A DNA stretch of 64,000 bases from Opisthocomus hoazin (taxonomy: Eukaryota > Chordata > Aves > Opisthocomiformes > Opisthocomidae): the NCBI RefSeq assembly GCF_030867145.1, contig NC_134415.1:16098417-16162416 (forward strand), read 5' to 3'. The notes under the pieces are model-generated. The model saw only the letters and a list, made by a program, of their open reading frames with translations. It was not told the origin of the DNA and searched no databases. Positions 60,243-64,000 of the stretch are shown here, piece by piece. Each line of letters starts with the position of its first letter. The stretch's first letter is position 1. Position numbers and translations under genes: made by a program.

Positions 60243-63200
60243 GTGAGGGGAGGTGCCGGCCCGGCGGGGGGGAAGGTGCCCGGCCGCCGTGCGCGGCCGT
60301 CGCTGTGGGTATCCGGAGCCACCAACGTCTCTGCCGGCCCCGGGCAGAGCCGAGGTCGCGGCTGGCGGCTCTCTCCACCCGCGCCCGCTCCGGGGGCGGT
60401 CGTGTGCGTCCCTCCCCCTTCCCGCCCTTTCTGCCCGGGCTCCGGGGGGCTGCTGCCGGCGCCGCGGGGCGGGGGAGGCCCGCTGGGCTCGCCAGCCCTG
60501 GAGGAGCGGGAGCGGCGGGGCAGGGCTGAGGCGAGAGGAGCGGCCGTCGCGCCGGGACACCCCTCAGAGCTTCTCGGCCGCTGCCTGCCGGTCCGACGGG
60601 GCTTCATTCAGGTGGGGCGGCGGCGGCTGCAGCGGCCCCTGCCCGGCGGCCGGCAGGCTCCCGCCGCCCGCTGCGTGTCGGCACCCGGGAGCCCGCGAGC
60701 CGCGGTGCTGCCTGCGGCTGCCTCGTGACGCGCTCTATTCTTTATGTTACTACTTATTTAACCTTAATCATTGTGCTGCCCAGGAATGTTAGTTGATGTG
60801 ACTGACGTCTGTCAGATCTGTCTTAATCTTTTCACTGAGAGTTGCGTATGCTGTTTGTGGTCTGTTTTGTGGGGGTTTTTATTTAGGATTCTTTCTTTTT
60901 AAGTAGTGTGCTGCTGTAAGATGTGGGGAAGACTGTTGTTGAAGAAAGGTATCTTGCAGTAGAGAGCAAATGGTAGGTTTTGTGATGATTCTTGGTCATC
61001 ACGTACGTGACCCTTCCTATTGATGATTTTTAAACTAAATTTAAAGACCGTGACCTTGAATTTGTATAATGTCTTACAAGAAGCTAAACACAGAATCCAA
61101 AGCAGTTTTTCACAGAATCTTAGGGGTTGGAAGGGACCTTTGTGGGTCATCTAGTCCAATCCCCATGCCGAAGCAGGGTCACCTACAGCAGGCTGCACAG
61201 GACCATGTCCATGCGGGTGTTGAATATCTCCAGAGAGGGAGACTCTACAACCTCTCTGAGCAGCCTGTTCCAGTGCTCTGTCACCCTCAGAGTGAAGCAG
61301 TTCTTCCTCATGTTCCGGTGGAGCTTCCTGTGCATCATTTTGTGCCCATTGCCCCTTGTCCTGTCGCTGGGCACCACTAAGAAGAGTCTGGCCCCATCCT
61401 CCTGACACCCACCCTTGAGATATTTATAGGCATTTAGAAGGTCCCCTCTCAGCCTTCTCTTCTTCAGGCTGAACAAGCCCAGCTCCCTCAGCCTTTCCTC
61501 ATAGGAGAGATGTTCCAGTCCCCTCATCATCCTCATAGCCCTCCGCTGGACTCTCTTCAGTAGCTCCTCATCTTTCTTGAAGTGGGGAGCCCAGAACTGG
61601 AGGCAGTACACCAGATGGGGCCTCACTAGGGCAGAGTAGAGGAGGGGGAGAACCTCCCTCGACCTGCTGGCCACACTCTTCTTAATGCACCCCAGGATGC
61701 CATTGGCCTTCTTGGCAGCCAGGGCACGCTGCTGGCTTATGGTCAGTTTGTCACCCACCAGCACTCCCAGGTCCCTCTCCGCACAGCTGCTTTCCAGCAG
61801 GTCAGCCCCTAGCCTGTACTGGTGCATTGGGTTACTCCTCCCCAGGTGCAGGACGCTGCACTTGCCCTTGTTGAACTTCATGAGCTTCCTCTCCGCCCAA
61901 CTTTCTAACCTGTACAGGTTTTTACGTGTTTACGGTTGTGTTACAGTATTGCTGGAAAGAGAAAACCTCAGTGTTCTTCTTTGGTGTACTCATAGTCAGT
62001 AGTTATTCTACAAACTGCAGCATCATCTGTCTGGGCAACTGTAATCCAATATGAAGAAGTTGTCATTTGGTGAAAGAAAGTCTCCCTAAAGCATAGATTG
62101 AAGAAAGTTTCTTGTTATTTCTGTTTTCTGTGGGAGTGTGATGTCAGCAGGGCCTGCATATGCCCTTCCAGGTAGAGCTTAAAGTGTTTTCTAGCGCAAA
62201 TGATCTCTTACATCATTGAGTTGATCGTTGTTGTAAAGAACAAAAGTAAACTGTGGTCAACAGCCTGTGCTAGAGAGATTAGAATTAATTTATCTCTGTC
62301 ACCGATTCCCAGCAAGTCATCCGTTGCTGCTGGTGAAGTTGCTTCTGTGCTCGTTCTTCCTGTGTGTCTGAGATTTAGAATACTTGTTTTAGCTGGATGA
62401 GCTTGGTGTTGGTATTTGGTTCACTTTCTGGCATAGCTGCTGCTTGTGTGGATCAATACCTGTGCTAGCATTAAATTGGCTAGCTCGGGTACTAATATTA
62501 GTGTAGCTATGGTAACTGTGAGTGCACAGGAGCTGCGATCCCACCTGGAATCACAGATTAATATTGAGGCACCTGTCCTATGCAGACCTCTGCATTTCCT
62601 TGTCTGCACCGTTACCAGCATCTGCATCAGCTAGTTTAAAACCAGTTAGTAAATCTGCATGAGTTGTAGCCACAGCTGGAAGGTAGACAGGTAATTATTT
62701 TGTGCAAGAGTAGAAGGTTTTAACAGGTGAAGTTGTTCTGACAGCTGCTGGATTGGCTGCATTGTAGCATATCTGAAGAAAGAAGGGAAGATAATTTCTG
62801 TGAACAAAGCTGTAGCCTGGGTCAAGAACCACTTGATGGGTTTGAAGCTTCTTAGGAATTAGATGTCTAGCATTTCATGACCTCAGTTTGTCTTGAAAGG
62901 CTTCAGTGGAGAAACATTCATGGATCTAAATCCACCTTAGTAGTTATTTCTAAGAATCTGACTCCATATGCAGACTTATTGAGAAAGTAAACTTCTCACA
63001 GGAAAAGAATTCTTTTATAAAGATAAAATCGTACTGCCCATTCTTTGGGATATGTTTCAAGCATTTAAAGGAAGGACTGAGTGGTTTTTGCAGTTTTACT
63101 TGAAAATTTATTCACTGAACTCTGCAAATATTGAACCATTTTTTTGTTGCATTTTCCCTAAAAGGGTTCTCTAGTCTGTGAGATTATTGTCTTATCTATA

Positions 63201-63606
63201 GGATTTTACTGTAACACACTCTCATAAAATGTTTCGGAGGAAGAAACCCCTCTTGTGATAATTGAAGTTGTCTTCAATAACTGTAGTGTACATGTTTGAA
63301 AGGCCATCCGTGTATTTCCTCTGAACTCTCAGTGTAAGTTTTTGCTGTACATTCATTTGGCAGTTTGTATTTTAACATATTGTAACATTAGTACAAGTTC
63401 TGTAAAATCTATTTTTACTGAAGTGACATCTGCTACTGCTGTGCTTTCAGTGCAGCTGCACTTTTCCTGCAATGTAAATGAAGATTCATTCCTTGAATGG
63501 GTAGTGGTATACGTTTTGGTTTGAATAGGTCTTGTAAGACAAAGTTGTTTCAAAGTTGACACTGATTTCTGTTTTCTTTTTTCTTTTTCTTTTTTTCCCC
63601 CCCCAG
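60243..63606 (+). other. TTC27 intron 1, 3.4 kb
   Basis: Starts in the CpG island and then becomes AT-rich. It carries the antisense CR1 copy C (61110-61920). The rest is unique sequence without a recognised gene. It ends in a run of 33 pyrimidines (63572-63604) before the AG acceptor. Confidence 0.75.
61110..61920 (-). mobile_element. CR1 LINE copy C with open ORF2 C-terminus
   Basis: About 810 bases of CR1, antisense to TTC27. The outer end shows one CACAGAAT octamer (61111-61118), then the conserved 3' region. The minus-strand frame 61183-61881 is open for 232 codons and carries the CR1 ORF2 C-terminal segment: [23 protein letters not shown]-type motif ([12 protein letters not shown]), [19 protein letters not shown] and [20 protein letters not shown]. 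Similarity stops at about 61920, so the element is 5'-truncated and lacks the endonuclease and catalytic reverse-transcriptase motifs. It is inert by itself, but the unbroken frame points to a fairly recent insertion. Confidence 0.95.
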
Positions 63607-63784
63607 AAAGTGGATCATTATTGCAGATGATTTTTGATGGGAAATATGAGGCAATATTTTCAAATTCAGTCATCCAGAATGTTTTCAGCGCATCTTCTGT
63701 GGCGGAGGAGAACATTGACAGTTACTTGGAGAAACAGATTCTAGCGTACCTGGACTGTTCTGCAGAGGCCGATAATGTGGAAAG
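63607..63784 (+). CDS. TTC27: TTC27 exon 2
   Basis: Follows a very strong pyrimidine tract and CAG acceptor. Joined to exon 1 it reads ESGSLLQMIFDGKYEAIFSN, then an ASSVAEENIDSYLEKQILAY stretch and CSAEADNVE. This matches the TTC27 N-terminal region (human has ESGSFLQLLLEGNYEAIF and AEEKIDSYLEKQ). The donor is placed at GAAAG/gtggaa because the homology with human stops right there; that site is not a strong consensus (G lost at +5), so the 3' limit is less certain than the 5' limit. The TPR repeats are encoded further on, beyond this window. Confidence 0.88.
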
Positions 63785-64000
63785 GTGGAAATTATCATTT
63801 ATTATATGGAAGAGTAATAGAGGCCATGTTTCATTTTTACAAAAGGCTTTTTCAAAATTTTGTAATATGTGACGTAAGGATTACAAAATTCTTGTTCTGA
63901 CAGAAAAACAGATTTCTCAGGTTGTTCCTCCCATTCCCTTGGGACATCTATTCATTATCATTGTTTCTTTCACTGGATAGTGTTGCAGTAGGAGGGTTTG
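63785..64000 (+). other. Start of TTC27 intron 2
   Basis: Sequence after the proposed donor. The frame stays open for 29 more codons but without similarity to TTC27, so it is read as intron. Confidence 0.7.

Larger units (their letters stand above)
59630..60730. promoter_or_regulatory. TTC27: CpG island and promoter region of TTC27
   Basis: About 1.1 kb of very GC-rich, CpG-dense DNA in an AT-rich setting, centred on TTC27 exon 1. It contains a GC box (59897-59906), an E-box CACGTG (59932-59937) and an ATGGCGGC word matching the YY1 core (60062-60069), all typical of TATA-less housekeeping promoters. The long open frames on both strands here, including one of 335 codons on the minus strand, follow from the lack of AT-rich stop codons and are not genes. 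Confidence 0.88.

Noticed and set aside
59600..60607. 335-codon open frame on the minus strand across the CpG island
   Set aside because: Arg/Pro/Gly/Ala-rich product with no domain. It lies antisense to TTC27 exon 1 in DNA where stop codons are rare because of GC content. Similar long frames exist there on several other frames.
60243..60792. Open frames of 161 and 179 codons on the + strand after TTC27 exon 1
   Set aside because: They lie in the first part of intron 1 inside the CpG island and have low-complexity composition; the consensus donor at 60243 and the in-phase exon 2 explain the region better.
1..64000. CRISPR arrays, prokaryotic operons, tRNA or rRNA genes
   Set aside because: No regularly spaced repeats, no ribosomal or tRNA-like sequence seen. 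The spliced genes and CR1 elements show vertebrate nuclear DNA.

Overview
This is vertebrate nuclear DNA, almost certainly from a bird. Coding sequence is cut into short exons by long AT-rich introns. The recognisable interspersed repeats are CR1 LINEs with the octameric 3' ends typical of birds, plus one solo endogenous-retrovirus LTR of an avian type. There are no prokaryotic operons, tRNA or rRNA genes, or CRISPR arrays. The species cannot be fixed from the sequence alone.

Layout. (1) Bases 1-32324 hold the 3' end of BIRC6 (BRUCE/Apollon) on the + strand. Nine exons, all joining in frame with GT-AG introns, encode the last ~350 residues, including the whole ubiquitin-conjugating (UBC/E2) domain, its catalytic cysteine (codon at 22123) and the C-terminal tail. 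The first 7.8 kb is intron. A 3' UTR with closely spaced poly(A) signals follows the stop codon at 32322. (2) Bases ~33000-59600 are a 27-kb interval with no protein gene I can support. It contains a 452-bp solo LTR with a 5-bp target-site duplication (40270-40721), a young 5'-truncated CR1 (47759-48212), a GC-rich repeat-like block (~45720-46120) and simple repeats. (3) Bases ~59630-60730 are a CpG island holding the promoter and first exon of TTC27 (+ strand). TTC27 exon 2 lies at 63607. Intron 1 carries an antisense CR1 with an undamaged 232-codon stretch of the ORF2 C-terminus. The gene order BIRC6 then TTC27, same orientation, matches the order in other amniotes.

The two genes are neighbours with no evident functional link: BIRC6 is a giant E2/E3 inhibitor-of-apoptosis protein, TTC27 a TPR-repeat protein. 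The window's history is mostly one of CR1 activity: an old sense copy in the BIRC6 intron at 22.9-23.5 kb, an old fragment at 26.8 kb, an antisense copy at 27.2-28.3 kb that was itself invaded by a second CR1 in the opposite direction, and two younger copies at 47.8 and 61.1 kb. I found no convincing new biological system. The most informative unusual items are the nested CR1, the solo LTR with intact target-site duplication, the upstream ORF in the TTC27 leader, and an atypical BIRC6 3' splice site.
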